A stretch of DNA of 57,031 nt from UBA2283 sp041658955 (GTDB lineage: Bacteria; Patescibacteriota; Microgenomatia; UBA12405): the NCBI GenBank assembly GCA_041658955.1, contig JBAZZE010000004.1:1-57031 (forward strand), read 5' to 3'. Below the pieces are notes generated by a model that was not told where the DNA came from, did not search any database, and was given only the letters and a program-made list of their open reading frames with translations. This document shows positions 48,737-57,031 of the stretch, piece by piece. A program made the position numbers and the translations under genes. Numbering within the stretch: the first letter of the stretch is position 1; every line of letters starts with the position of its first letter.

Positions 48737-48999
48737 TGAAAGGATTCGTTGTTTATATTTTGCGGACATCGGGAGATACCTTATACACTGGCCAGACAAA
48801 TGATTTAGAAAAAAGACTAGAGCAACATCGAAAGGGAAAAGTTGGAGCAAAATATCTTAGAATGTTTACCTCATTTAAACTGGTTTATAGTGAAAAAGTA
48901 GCAAGTCTGTCTGAAGCACTAAAAAGAGAAAGTGAGGTTAAGAAAATGAGTAAATCAACTAAAGAGGATTTGGTAAAATTGGCAAATGATAAAAATTAG
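48736..48999 (+). CDS. GIY-YIG domain protein (UPF0213/YhbQ-like)
   Basis: 87 residues. VVYILRTSGDTLYTGQTNDL carries the GIY-YIG motif as VYI and YTG, followed by RLEQHRKGKVGAKYLR and the conserved EALKRESEVK. Stand-alone proteins of this size are predicted DNA nucleases of uncertain role. The following GNAT gene begins inside its 3' end. Confidence 0.87.
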   Translation: MKGFVVYILRTSGDTLYTGQTNDLEKRLEQHRKGKVGAKYLRMFTSFKLVYSEKVASLSEALKRESEVKKMSKSTKEDLVKLANDKN

Positions 49000-49396
49000 A
49001 GCCTACCAAGAACAAGATTATCCAAAACTTAAAGAGTTGCTGACTGGTGCTGGTCTTTTTGATGCTACTTGGGAGTCGGAAGACAATCTAAAGAAAATGC
49101 GAAGTGTATTGGCAGTTGATGAAGAAAAGATTGTAGGTAATGTTTTTGTAGTTCCTTATGGTGCTACAGTGGTGATTATTTTTAGATTGGCGGTTGCTGT
49201 GGATTATCGTAATCAAGGAATTGCCACAATGCTACTCGATTACGTAACTGATATGGTCAAAAAAGAGGGCGTAAAAGAGATTGGTCTGTTTGTCGATAAT
49301 GATAAACAAGATCTCCATAAATTTTATGCCAAAAGAGGGTTCAATAGCTCGACTACTGAGTCAGAATTTGTAGTAATGTGGAAACCGCTTACTTAG
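48986..49396 (+). CDS. GNAT-family N-acetyltransferase
   Basis: 136 residues. Acetyl-CoA loop VDYRNQGIATMLLDYV (RNQGIA) and the C-terminal FYAKRGF motif are intact. Starts 14 nt before the preceding stop codon, so the two are coupled. Overlaps its convergent neighbour by 8 nt. Substrate unknown. Confidence 0.85.
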   Translation: MIKIRAYQEQDYPKLKELLTGAGLFDATWESEDNLKKMRSVLAVDEEKIVGNVFVVPYGATVVIIFRLAVAVDYRNQGIATMLLDYVTDMVKKEGVKEIGLFVDNDKQDLHKFYAKRGFNSSTTESEFVVMWKPLT

Positions 49397-49610
49397 TGGT
49401 AGGAAGAGGTTGTGTGGCAGCAGATGGTGAAGCCGTGACCGCTGAAGGACTGGCAACTACAGGTGTTGGTAGAACTAAAGTTTGAGATTCTAATCTTTTT
49501 AAAACGGTCCAATCAATACTTTTATAAGAAATTACTCCAGCATAAGTTAGTAATCCCAAAAATATTACAATCAGGGTTATGCCAATTGGGTCAAGTGACG
49601 GTTGCTTCAT
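49389..49610 (-). CDS. Small single-pass membrane protein
   Basis: 73 residues: a basic-poor N-terminus, one membrane helix (about 9-29), and a low-complexity extracellular or periplasmic tail rich in Pro, Ala, Ser and Thr (SPSAVTASPSAATQPLP). No family recognised. Last gene of the minus-strand envelope operon, 4 nt after the peptide-binding protein gene. Confidence 0.55.
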   Translation of the reverse strand: MKQPSLDPIGITLIVIFLGLLTYAGVISYKSIDWTVLKRLESQTLVLPTPVVASPSAVTASPSAATQPLPTTK

Positions 49611-49614
49611 TGAA

Positions 49615-50952
49615 TTATTTTATCCTAGAAATGGTGTAAGAGGTAGGGAACTCGAGAAAGATAGCTGGAGATTCTTCCAATAGAAATTTCTGAAAGTCGG
49701 TATATATTTGTTTACGTTCAACGGGGTTGGCACTAAGCCGTCCTTCTTCCAAAAGTTTGTCGATACGAGAGTTGTTAAAGTGAGTAATATTGGTATTTGT
49801 TTGGGTCGAATGCCAGAAAGGATACTGATCAGGATCGTGAGGAATTATGCCGTAAGTAAGGATAGCTTCGTATTCGTTTAGATCTGGTTTCTGATTTTCG
49901 ATAGAAATTTCGGCGGTGATACCTAGATTTTCCAACCAGCTTTTTTTAATATTTTCGGCAGTTGAGAGAAGCTCCCGGTCGGTGACGGATAGTTTTATGG
50001 TGGTGGGGTGGTCTTTATCGAGAAGTTCTTTGGCACGGGTGGGATTGTAGTTGTAGGGTTTAATATTGGGATTATAAGCCCAAGAATTTGGAGCGATAGG
50101 ACCAAGGGTCCTTTTGTTATTATCATCGGTTTTAGGGGTAGCATAGGCTAGTGATTGGCGGAGTGTCTTACTACCCAATTTGTTAGTGTTTAGAAAAATG
50201 GCTAAGTATTTTTGGGTGGAAACAGATGGATTAACTTTAATTTTTGACCATGAAGTAGCGTAATCATCAAGTGACGAGGTGGTGATCTGATTGACCTCAC
50301 CCAACTTAAAGGCGTTCATCAAGTCAGTACCATTTGGGTAAAAATGGTAGGTTATTTGATCACGATGATCTTTGGTGGAGGTTAGGTGGATGGTTTTTAT
50401 AAAACCATCTTGATAAGTAGTTTTGGTAACTTTGTATTCACCGATACCAATTAAACTTTTGTTGTAAAAGAGTGGTTGACTAAGGATAGATAGTAAAGGT
50501 GAAAATGGAGTTTGGAGAGTAAGTACTAAAACATTTGCTGATTTGTGAGTAACGGTAGTACCAGCAATTTCAATCGATAGATCCGAAGTGCGAAACTTGC
50601 GACCGTTATGCCAGTAGAGATCGTCTTTAAAATAAAAGGTGTAATTTAGATTGCCTTCATCAACTTCGAGTTTCTCAATAATCGGTGAAGTGATGGCCTT
50701 TTCGTTTTGGGTGAGTGAAGTGATGCCATGACTTATCTTATTAGAAACTTCCGCTGGGAGGTTGGCTATAGAATAAAGTCCTTCGATGCCAATATCGGTC
50801 CGTCGGTAACTAAGATCACTGACCAATTGAATTATGAGACTTCGCTTGGCATATAAAAAAGAGCCAAAAATCAGACCGAGTATGATCACCGGTGCATAGG
50901 TACGAAGATAGTATATAAAATACTCGATAAAAAAACGGACTTTTTTTGGCAA
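49615..50952 (-). CDS. Membrane-anchored extracellular solute-binding protein, family 5
   Basis: 445 residues. An N-terminal membrane helix (about 18-35) without a lipobox, then the SBP_bac_5 (peptide/nickel-type) fold: YTFYFKDDLYWHNGRKF, LAIFLNTNKLGSKTLRQSLAYA, and a C-terminal DPDQYPFWHS motif. Shorter than typical OppA (about 540). No ABC permease or ATPase gene is beside it. It may bind peptides or serve another envelope role. It is in one operon with SecG and the holin-like gene. Confidence 0.8.
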   Translation of the reverse strand: MPKKVRFFIEYFIYYLRTYAPVIILGLIFGSFLYAKRSLIIQLVSDLSYRRTDIGIEGLYSIANLPAEVSNKISHGITSLTQNEKAITSPIIEKLEVDEGNLNYTFYFKDDLYWHNGRKFRTSDLSIEIAGTTVTHKSANVLVLTLQTPFSPLLSILSQPLFYNKSLIGIGEYKVTKTTYQDGFIKTIHLTSTKDHRDQITYHFYPNGTDLMNAFKLGEVNQITTSSLDDYATSWSKIKVNPSVSTQKYLAIFLNTNKLGSKTLRQSLAYATPKTDDNNKRTLGPIAPNSWAYNPNIKPYNYNPTRAKELLDKDHPTTIKLSVTDRELLSTAENIKKSWLENLGITAEISIENQKPDLNEYEAILTYGIIPHDPDQYPFWHSTQTNTNITHFNNSRIDKLLEEGRLSANPVERKQIYTDFQKFLLEESPAIFLEFPTSYTISRIK

Positions 50953-50959
50953 GTTGTTT

Positions 50960-51172
50960 TTAAATTGCTGTTTGAATAATTGAAGAAATTAGGAACAATA
51001 CTAAAACGCCGATGGTGGCAAAATAAACAGCTTTTTCCAACCCTCTTTTTTGAAAAGTGGTGGTTGATAAAATATTCGAGCGAGAATCACTGTCATCCCC
51101 TGACTGGAGAAAGATGAGACCAGTGAGTGCTACTGATAAAACTATCTGAAAAACGGTAAGTGCAGTATTCAT
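50960..51172 (-). CDS. secG: SecG-like preprotein translocase subunit
   Basis: 70 residues with two membrane helices (about 5-23 and 48-68) and the polar loop LQSGDDSDSRSN between, the SecG layout. It would be the small subunit of the SecYEG channel. Overlaps the holin-like gene by 4 nt. Confidence 0.8.
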   Translation of the reverse strand: MNTALTVFQIVLSVALTGLIFLQSGDDSDSRSNILSTTTFQKRGLEKAVYFATIGVLVLFLISSIIQTAI

Positions 51173-51588
51173 TTTTTTTCCTTTTTTGTTTTTAAAATAA
51201 ACTTAAATATATATAGCAGAAAACTATTGGAAGTGGAATTTAGAAGATGAGCCCAAAAACCGACTAGATTGATGGCGGGAATCTGAATTCCCTGGATGGT
51301 AACTGGTAAAGTATGGATTGGACCAACGATAAAATCAGCTAAAACAAAGGCTGCTAAATAAAAGCCAACCGTGTTAATAACTATACGGAATAATCCTAAT
51401 GTCAGTACATTAATGGGGAACAACAATATTTTAATAATTGGTTTTAAAATAAGTTCAAAAATTGATAAAACCAAAGCGACTTTAAGAACACTAAGAATTG
51501 GTGTTTGAAACTGGAGGTTCCCCCAAAGTTGATTTTGGGTTACTAGGGCAAATGATATAAGTAGGGTTAACTTGAGTATTTTTTTCAT
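51169..51588 (-). CDS. Phage-holin-family-4-like membrane protein
   Basis: 139 residues from the ATG that overlaps the preceding stop codon (ATGA); a start 42 nt further up is unlikely. Four membrane helices. LKPIIKILLFPINVLTLGLF is the core motif of the PF04020-type (mycobacterial four-helix) holin family, which is widespread in bacterial chromosomes and mostly of unknown function. Confidence 0.8.
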   Translation of the reverse strand: MKKILKLTLLISFALVTQNQLWGNLQFQTPILSVLKVALVLSIFELILKPIIKILLFPINVLTLGLFRIVINTVGFYLAAFVLADFIVGPIHTLPVTIQGIQIPAINLVGFWAHLLNSTSNSFLLYIFKFILKTKKEKK

Positions 51589-53333
51589 TTTTTCTTTGGT
51601 GCAGTTGTAAGTATTATACCGCCAATACATAGGATGAAGATAGCTACACCGGCGGTAATTGCTAAGTTTAGGTAATGATCGCGATTGATTATGGTTTTGA
51701 CAACTTTTCCGTCAGAAGTAGAAATTTCAAATTTAAAGTTTGAGTTTTTGGATAGAAGAGAATTGATAAAAGAAGTTTTGGGAATACTGATAGTTTCTTT
51801 CCCTAAAGGAGGTAATGTTTTGGTAGAAAATTCTTGCGACAAATTTTGAAGATTAATTTGAGTAGGAGGAAGGGCAAAAAGGTTGGGGTTGCGAATTACT
51901 AGTTGATTGTTTTCGACTTCGATTACTGGGCTTTGAAGTTGAGGGTTGAGCGAATCAGAGGCAAAGTCAACAAAAACCGTTTTGGAGAGATTGTCTTTTT
52001 TATATGCCCCTGGAGGAGCTGGGTTTTCACTACTTTTCCCATGGATTACAAAAGTGATGTGGTTTAGGTCCAGTTCCTTAAAAAAATCGATACCATTAGT
52101 AGTTTTTTCCCAAGTGGGATCGACTTGAATCCAAGTCTTAGTATTCGAATCATAATACTCAGGCCAAGCATGAAGAATGTCAGCGCCAAGATTAGTTGGT
52201 TTTATTTTGGGGTTATTACTATAAGCAAACCCTTCAATTTCCCGAGCCGGTATCTTGGCGGACCTGGCCAAAGTAACAAAAAGATCGGTAAATTCGGTAC
52301 AGAGTGATTTTGATGGATTGAGAATTGCGGTTTGTCCACCTTTTCGACTAGCAGAATTGATCAGATCATAATCGTAAGTTAGGGTGGAGACGACATAGTC
52401 GTAAATTGATTTGGGAGTATTTAGGGTGTTGGAAATAATAGAAATGTCTGGCGAATCGACCTCCCAATATTTTTGGGCAGTGGTGTAAGCTGATGGATCT
52501 ATTGACACAGGCTGTTTGATTGAGGGATGAATTTTGGCTTGTCCCTCAATGGTTATCTCGACATCCAAAGATGGGTTTACAAAAAAAGAAGCCAACCAGT
52601 TGCCATCTTCATCGATGCGAACAGACTGAGGTTTGGGGTTGAAATCTTTATAAATAATTGTTTGAAGGTTGGTATCTGGAGGAATGGGAATCTCCATGTT
52701 TTTAGGTGCTGAATCGGGATTCTTTAAATAATAAAGTAATTTAAAATCGAAGACCTGATTGTTTCCAAAAACCAACAGTGGCTTACTTTTACTGGACGAG
52801 GGCGAGAACTCGATTATGGTGCGATTGTCGACGAGGTGATTGTTTTGAATCGGAATGGAAGCAAAGGACAGGTCCCCAAAGGATCCGGGAATACTTAAAG
52901 TAATATTGAGCTTGGCGGTGGGGATTTGGTTCTCAAATTGAGGAAAAAGTAGCTCCCAGGTACTCCCCTTTTTTTGAGCAAACTTAGAAATAGTATATTC
53001 GAGGAAAAAATTGTTTTGCTGATCTTTACCAATAGTTGGTTGATCAAATTGTAAATTAATAGTAGTTTTGTCTAGTTCGGGGACAACAGACTTAACGATA
53101 TTGCCGTGTTTGTCGTGGCCTGTAACTGATTGAATATTGGTGTTGTGGATTACTATTTGATATTCCTTGGCGTATATCTGGGAGATTCTATTGGTTAAGC
53201 TAATGTCGTGACTAACCTTGGCATCGCCTTGTAAATTGACTTCGTAGCTAATATTTTGGATGACATCAAATTCGTTGCTGGCAAAAACATTACTCGGGAA
53301 AAAGAGCGCGAGAATAATAATGAGTAAGAACAT
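51585..53333 (-). CDS. Secreted/membrane transglutaminase-like protein
   Basis: 582 residues. A signal peptide (about 1-18), a beta-rich N-terminal half, then the transglutaminase-like core (about 280-420) with Cys in SLCTEFTDLF, His in ILHAWPEYY and Asp in VDPTWEK, so the catalytic triad is intact. A beta domain follows and a C-terminal membrane helix (about 556-576) anchors it. Such proteins are cysteine peptidases or cross-linkers acting on surface proteins. First gene of the envelope operon. Confidence 0.85.
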   Translation of the reverse strand: MFLLIIILALFFPSNVFASNEFDVIQNISYEVNLQGDAKVSHDISLTNRISQIYAKEYQIVIHNTNIQSVTGHDKHGNIVKSVVPELDKTTINLQFDQPTIGKDQQNNFFLEYTISKFAQKKGSTWELLFPQFENQIPTAKLNITLSIPGSFGDLSFASIPIQNNHLVDNRTIIEFSPSSSKSKPLLVFGNNQVFDFKLLYYLKNPDSAPKNMEIPIPPDTNLQTIIYKDFNPKPQSVRIDEDGNWLASFFVNPSLDVEITIEGQAKIHPSIKQPVSIDPSAYTTAQKYWEVDSPDISIISNTLNTPKSIYDYVVSTLTYDYDLINSASRKGGQTAILNPSKSLCTEFTDLFVTLARSAKIPAREIEGFAYSNNPKIKPTNLGADILHAWPEYYDSNTKTWIQVDPTWEKTTNGIDFFKELDLNHITFVIHGKSSENPAPPGAYKKDNLSKTVFVDFASDSLNPQLQSPVIEVENNQLVIRNPNLFALPPTQINLQNLSQEFSTKTLPPLGKETISIPKTSFINSLLSKNSNFKFEISTSDGKVVKTIINRDHYLNLAITAGVAIFILCIGGIILTTAPKKK

Positions 53334-53365
53334 GATTGATTTAATATATCATCGTTTTTAGTGGA

Positions 53366-53393
53366 TTGACTTCGGGTATTATTCGTGTAATAT
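53366..53393 (+). promoter_or_regulatory. lexA promoter
   Basis: TTGACT (53366-53371), a 16-nt spacer and TAATAT (53388-53393), ending 6 nt before the ATG. No obvious palindromic LexA operator was seen. Confidence 0.5.
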
Positions 53394-53399
53394 CAATTT

Positions 53400-54020
53400 A
53401 TGACTGCAATTTTGTACAAAAGACAGAAACAAATTCTTGATTATATTAATGAGAATATCAGCAAGTATTCCTGTGCTCCGACACTTACCGAGATAGCGGC
53501 TCATTTAGGGTTATCATCTTTGGCTACGGTTCATGAGCATTTGGCTGTTTTAGAAAAAAAAGGATTAATTCGTCGTTATCGGGGTGCGGTTCGAGGGATT
53601 GAAGTTGTTGATGCTGAACTACCAATGAACACCCAGGGACTTATGGAACTACCAGTGCTGGGGTTTATTGCTTGCGGTGCACCTCTTGAGCCGTATACTG
53701 ACCCAAATGCGACGCTATTGGTTAGCGCTGGTGTAGTTAAGCCAGGATATAAATCATACGTATTACAAGCAAAGGGTGATTCCATGATTGATGATGGAAT
53801 ATTGAATGGTGATTATCTGGTTATTAAAGAACAACGCGAGGCCAACAATGGTGACATTGTAGTAGCAGTTCTAAAAAATGGTTTTGCGACTCTGAAGCGA
53901 TATTACAAGGAAGTTGGTCGGATTAGACTACAACCAGCAAACTCAACTATGTCACCGATGTATGTCCGGGAAGTAGAAATTCGCGGAAAAGTAATTCAAG
54001 TTATTCGCCAATTTAACTAA
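53400..54020 (+). CDS. lexA: LexA repressor
   Basis: 206 residues. N-terminal winged helix (1-70: PTLTEIAAHLGLSSLATVHEH) and S24 peptidase domain: cleavage site Cys92-Gly93 in GFIACGAP, Ser128 in GDSMIDDG and Lys166 in ATLKRYY. It represses SOS genes and self-cleaves on RecA filaments. The presence of Cys rather than Ala at the cut is a tolerated variant. It is followed by rsmI after 2 nt. Confidence 0.92.
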   Translation: MTAILYKRQKQILDYINENISKYSCAPTLTEIAAHLGLSSLATVHEHLAVLEKKGLIRRYRGAVRGIEVVDAELPMNTQGLMELPVLGFIACGAPLEPYTDPNATLLVSAGVVKPGYKSYVLQAKGDSMIDDGILNGDYLVIKEQREANNGDIVVAVLKNGFATLKRYYKEVGRIRLQPANSTMSPMYVREVEIRGKVIQVIRQFN

Positions 54021-54022
54021 TC

Positions 54023-54661
54023 GTGCTCTACATAATTTCAACACCAATTGGAAACTTGGGTGATATTACCCGAAGGGCTATTGAAGTCCTAGAGGAGATT
54101 GATGTATTACTTTGCGAGGATACTCGGAAGACTGGTCTACTACTTTCTAGTCTAAACATTGGTAACAAACCAAAACTAGTTTCATTTTATGATGAGGTGG
54201 AACGACAGAAAATCCCCCAAGTAATTGACATGCTAAAAGAAGGTTTGGAAGTTGGACTAGTGACTGATGCAGGAACTCCTCTAATTTCTGACCCTGGGTG
54301 GTTGCTTATTAAAAAATGTCAGGAATTGGGCTTACCATATACTGCCCTACCCGGTCCGAGTGCAGTGATTAATGCTTTAGTGTTGTCTGGTTTGCCGGCG
54401 GCTCGTTTTTGTTTTTTGGGTTTCTTACCCAAAAAGATCGGTGATATTAAAAAAATAATCAATAAATATAAAGATTTTGAGGGTACAAAAATTGTTTACG
54501 AATCCCCTCTTCGGGTCAAAAAGACTTTGGCTGTTATCCGTGAAATTGTTGGTGTCGATACCGAAATTAAAGTAATCCGGGAAATGACCAAAAAATTTGA
54601 AGAAGTAAGCGACGGATCGGTAGGTGAAATCCGTGGCGAAGTGGTACTGGTTTGGAACTAG
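54023..54661 (+). CDS. rsmI: 16S rRNA (cytidine-2'-O)-methyltransferase RsmI
   Basis: 212 residues from a GTG 2 nt after lexA. STPIGNLGDIT, CEDTRKT, DAGTPLISDPG, LPGPSAV and a C-terminal RGEVVLV: all signatures of the tetrapyrrole-methylase-fold RsmI. It methylates C1402 of 16S rRNA. At 212 residues it lacks the C-terminal HTH of the long form (about 280). Ends 5 nt from the convergent ppsA gene. Confidence 0.93.
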   Translation: MLYIISTPIGNLGDITRRAIEVLEEIDVLLCEDTRKTGLLLSSLNIGNKPKLVSFYDEVERQKIPQVIDMLKEGLEVGLVTDAGTPLISDPGWLLIKKCQELGLPYTALPGPSAVINALVLSGLPAARFCFLGFLPKKIGDIKKIINKYKDFEGTKIVYESPLRVKKTLAVIREIVGVDTEIKVIREMTKKFEEVSDGSVGEIRGEVVLVWN

Positions 54662-54666
54662 CTAGA

Positions 54667-56931
54667 CTATTTGTTTTCCAAACGTTTTTTCTCAGCCCAG
54701 GAAACTATTTCTCGAGTCCGATCGATAGCATCTGGTGAGACAGAGATGGAAGTGACTCCCCATTTAACTAATTTTTCAACTAATTCAGGGTGATTACTGG
54801 GAGCCTGGCCACAAATTGAAGCGAGAATACCTCGTTTTTTCGCCTTAGTAATGGCCCTTTTTAGACTCCATAATACTGCAGGATCAAGCTCGTTAAAGTC
54901 TTTGGCAACTTCGCCGTTGTCGCGATCTAGCCCTAAAGTAAGCATGGTCAGGTCATTGCTTCCAATACTAATACCGTCAATACCAACATCAATGAATTTG
55001 TCGAGAAGGATGACATTACTGGGAATTTCGACCATCATAAAGAGTTTGAAGGTTGGAGAACGAAGCAAGCCATGGTCAGAAATAATCTTCTTGACTTTAA
55101 AAAGTTCATTGGGCGTGCGGACAAAAGGAATCATTAACCAAAGATTTTTTAGATTAAGCTTGTTGCGGACCATTTTGATGGCTTCTAGCTCCATGCTAAA
55201 AACATCGGGACTGTTGATATATCTAGTGGCACCTCGAAAACCTAAAAGTGGATTTGGTTCCTCTGGTTCGTACAATTTACCCCATTTAAGAAAACGATAT
55301 TCGTTAGTTTTAAAATCAGTGGCTCGGTAAACTACGGGTCGAGGAGAAAAGTTTTTACAAAATTTGGCAATATTCATGGCCAACTTTTCAATGTACTCAG
55401 TTTGGCGTCCATCGGCAATCATTTTTTTAGGGTGAATTCCAATATTGGCGATCATAAACTCAGCACGTAGCAAACCGATCCCATCAACATATCGCTTACT
55501 AATTTCTTTGGCGAGTTCTGGCTCTCCAAGGTTGACATAGACTTTAGTGGCAGTGTTGATTTTTTTAGTGGAAGTTTTTTTGATAACCACTTCACCCTTA
55601 GGCATTAGGTCTCCAAACCATATTTCTCCGGTAGTGCCATTTAGGGTCACTACATCCCCTTCTTTGAGAACTTTAGTGGCAGTTTTGGTACCAACAACAC
55701 AAGGGACTCCTAATTCACGACTAACAATGGCGGCGTGTGAAGTTTGACCACCTTTGTCAGTAATAATCCCGTTGACTTTTTTCATAGCCGGGACAAAATC
55801 AGGTGAGGTCATGGTGGTCACCAATATCTGACCTTTTTGGGCGCGGTTAATATCTTTGGGTGAGCGGATAATAACGACTACCCCACTAGCATTTCCAGGG
55901 CTGGCGGACTCTCCGGTAAGGTCTGGTTTGGCAGTAATAGTAGTTTGTTCATTGAGAACTTTTTGGTTGGAGAGAATCGTGGTGATTGGTCTGGTTTGGA
56001 CTATGTAGACATCACCATTTTGAATAGCAAACTCAATATCTTGAGGCTTACCATAATGGTTATGAAGTTTTTGGCCTATTTTGGCTATTTTTATGGCTAC
56101 TTGGTCGCTGATTTTGAATTTATTTTGTTTAGACTTTGGTACTGGGACTTCGTGAGTTTCGTTTTGAGTTTTTACTAGTTGAACGTCTTGAGAGATGTGG
56201 TTTTTGGAAACTATACTCCAATTACTTTTATCGAGAATTATTTGATCAGGAGTTACTTGACCTTGGACAATATATTCACCCAGACCCCAGATAGTTTCAA
56301 CAATGATTTGATTTTTATTGTTGCTGACAGGATTGACAGTAAACATAATCCCCGAAATCTCAGATTGAATTTGTTTTTGAATAGGGACTGCGACACCTAC
56401 TTTAAAGTGATCGTATTTTTTCTTGACCCGATAGAAAATAGATCGAGGAGTAAATAGTGATGCCCAACAATCACGAACACGATTGACTACATTGGCTTCG
56501 CCAATGACATTTAAAAAAGTTTCTTGCTGACCAGCAAAAGAAGCATCGGCTGAATCTTCGGCGGTGGCAGAAGAACGGACGGCAACAGGGGCATTGGCTA
56601 TACCCATAAAACCAGATAATTTTTTGTAGTTGGCCATGATCTCAAAAGCCAAGGCATCGGGAAGGGGTGACTTTTTAATGATGGATTTTATTTTCTTTGA
56701 AGCACTTAAAAGCTGATCTGGCTGGTCAACATCCATGGTTTGAAGAATGTCTCCGATTACTTTTTTAAGATTGTTATCTTTAATGAATTGAAAATAGGCA
56801 GTGGAAGTGACGACAAAACCATTTGGAACTGGAATTCCCAAGTTGTACATTTCACCCAAATTAGCGCCCTTCCCACCAACTATATTGACATCCTCAAAAT
56901 GGATTTCTTTAAACCAAAGTGTATTTTTCAT
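54667..56931 (-). CDS. ppsA: Phosphoenolpyruvate synthase
   Basis: 754 residues. N-terminal ATP-grasp domain (GGKGANLGEM, VRSSATAEDS), the phosphohistidine domain with GGQTSHAAIVSRELG (catalytic His), and the C-terminal PEP-utilising barrel with GSNDLTM and CGQAPSNHPE (catalytic Cys). It makes PEP from pyruvate and ATP, or runs in reverse as an ATP source in organisms without a complete glycolysis. Length is close to the family norm of about 790. Confidence 0.93.
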   Translation of the reverse strand: MKNTLWFKEIHFEDVNIVGGKGANLGEMYNLGIPVPNGFVVTSTAYFQFIKDNNLKKVIGDILQTMDVDQPDQLLSASKKIKSIIKKSPLPDALAFEIMANYKKLSGFMGIANAPVAVRSSATAEDSADASFAGQQETFLNVIGEANVVNRVRDCWASLFTPRSIFYRVKKKYDHFKVGVAVPIQKQIQSEISGIMFTVNPVSNNKNQIIVETIWGLGEYIVQGQVTPDQIILDKSNWSIVSKNHISQDVQLVKTQNETHEVPVPKSKQNKFKISDQVAIKIAKIGQKLHNHYGKPQDIEFAIQNGDVYIVQTRPITTILSNQKVLNEQTTITAKPDLTGESASPGNASGVVVIIRSPKDINRAQKGQILVTTMTSPDFVPAMKKVNGIITDKGGQTSHAAIVSRELGVPCVVGTKTATKVLKEGDVVTLNGTTGEIWFGDLMPKGEVVIKKTSTKKINTATKVYVNLGEPELAKEISKRYVDGIGLLRAEFMIANIGIHPKKMIADGRQTEYIEKLAMNIAKFCKNFSPRPVVYRATDFKTNEYRFLKWGKLYEPEEPNPLLGFRGATRYINSPDVFSMELEAIKMVRNKLNLKNLWLMIPFVRTPNELFKVKKIISDHGLLRSPTFKLFMMVEIPSNVILLDKFIDVGIDGISIGSNDLTMLTLGLDRDNGEVAKDFNELDPAVLWSLKRAITKAKKRGILASICGQAPSNHPELVEKLVKWGVTSISVSPDAIDRTREIVSWAEKKRLENK

Positions 56932-56982
56932 AAATTAATAATACGCTAAAAATGAAAAACAAAAAACGACTCAGGTGTGGTT

Positions 56983-57031
56983 TTACCGGAGTAGTGGTAA
57001 GAGGACTCTTTCCAAGGCAATATCTTTAGGG
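56983..57031 (-). CDS. C-terminal end of a gene cut by the window edge
   Basis: The minus strand reads PKDIALERVLLPLLR then TAA at 56983-56985, running off the window edge. About 15 residues of ordinary composition and an end 51 nt upstream of ppsA suggest a co-directional gene, but this is too short to assign. Confidence 0.35.
   Translation of the reverse strand, partial: PKDIALERVLLPLLR

Noticed and set aside
56952..57029. 25-codon plus-strand frame at the right edge
   Set aside because: It is antisense to a plausible minus-strand gene end, is very short and has no ribosome binding site.

Overview
The window looks like a chromosome segment of a Candidate Phyla Radiation (Patescibacteria) bacterium, possibly of the Microgenomates group. 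It carries a roughly 31 kb integrated conjugative element with anti-invader cargo. The assignment is an inference, resting on AT-rich and extremely compact coding, ten tRNA genes of which nine lack an encoded CCA, start codons directly behind tRNA genes or -10 boxes, a DRG-type GTPase, a divergent TGT-like enzyme, and a PrgI/VirB6/VirB4/M23 secretion locus. TGA is used as a stop throughout. I saw no rRNA, CRISPR array or transposase.

Left host flank (1-13.64 kb). This is a tRNA and translation-rich region: tRNA-Leu(TAG) with a degenerate NUDIX gene; a secreted glycoside-hydrolase-like protein; a DRG GTPase; a tgt / epimerase / MtaB-like operon; tRNA-Leu(TAA), Pro and Gly(TCC); a YbaK-like deacylase; tRNA-Leu(CAG) with a GT87-like membrane glycosyltransferase; an SDR enzyme; and tRNA-Phe and Gly(GCC). 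Then come an XRE regulator with a membrane partner and a redox/methionine-repair cluster (membrane thioredoxin, DipZ-like CcdA-thioredoxin fusion, MsrA, MsrB), followed by tRNA-Val and tRNA-Leu(GAG).

Mobile element (about 13.64-44.98 kb). It sits at the 3' end of tRNA-Leu(GAG). The left end has a large serine recombinase read antisense into the tRNA, a small co-directional ORF and a divergent XRE regulator separated by an operator array. Conjugation functions are split in two blocks: a VirD4/TraD-like coupling ATPase plus a replication-relaxation protein (15.9-19.4 kb), and VirB2-, VirB6-, PrgI-, TraC/VirB4- and M23-like genes (34.2-39.5 kb). Accessory genes between and after them are an MltG-N-domain protein, DUF2958, an orphan FtsK alpha domain, a GmrSD-like nuclease, a trypsin-like membrane protease with an HD hydrolase, a DUF2779 Cas4/DEDD nuclease, a SNF2 helicase-Mod-Res set, a giant nuclease-like/HEAT-like protein, a NERD nuclease and a PLD-family protein. 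Structured non-coding stretches at 18.5-18.7 and 20.6-20.7 kb are candidate origins.

Right host flank (44.98-57.03 kb). After tRNA-Gln(TTG) come small enzymes (GNAT, NUDIX, P-loop kinase-like, peroxiredoxin, ABM, GIY-YIG), a membrane-anchored pacifastin-like cysteine domain, a minus-strand envelope operon (transglutaminase-like, holin-like, SecG, peptide-binding protein), LexA, RsmI and PEP synthase.

Architecture. All nine convergent gene pairs overlap or abut. Many genes start 5-8 nt after a TATAAT-like box, suggesting leaderless mRNAs, while some element genes carry near-perfect Shine-Dalgarno sequences. All functional calls come from reading motifs; no database search was run.
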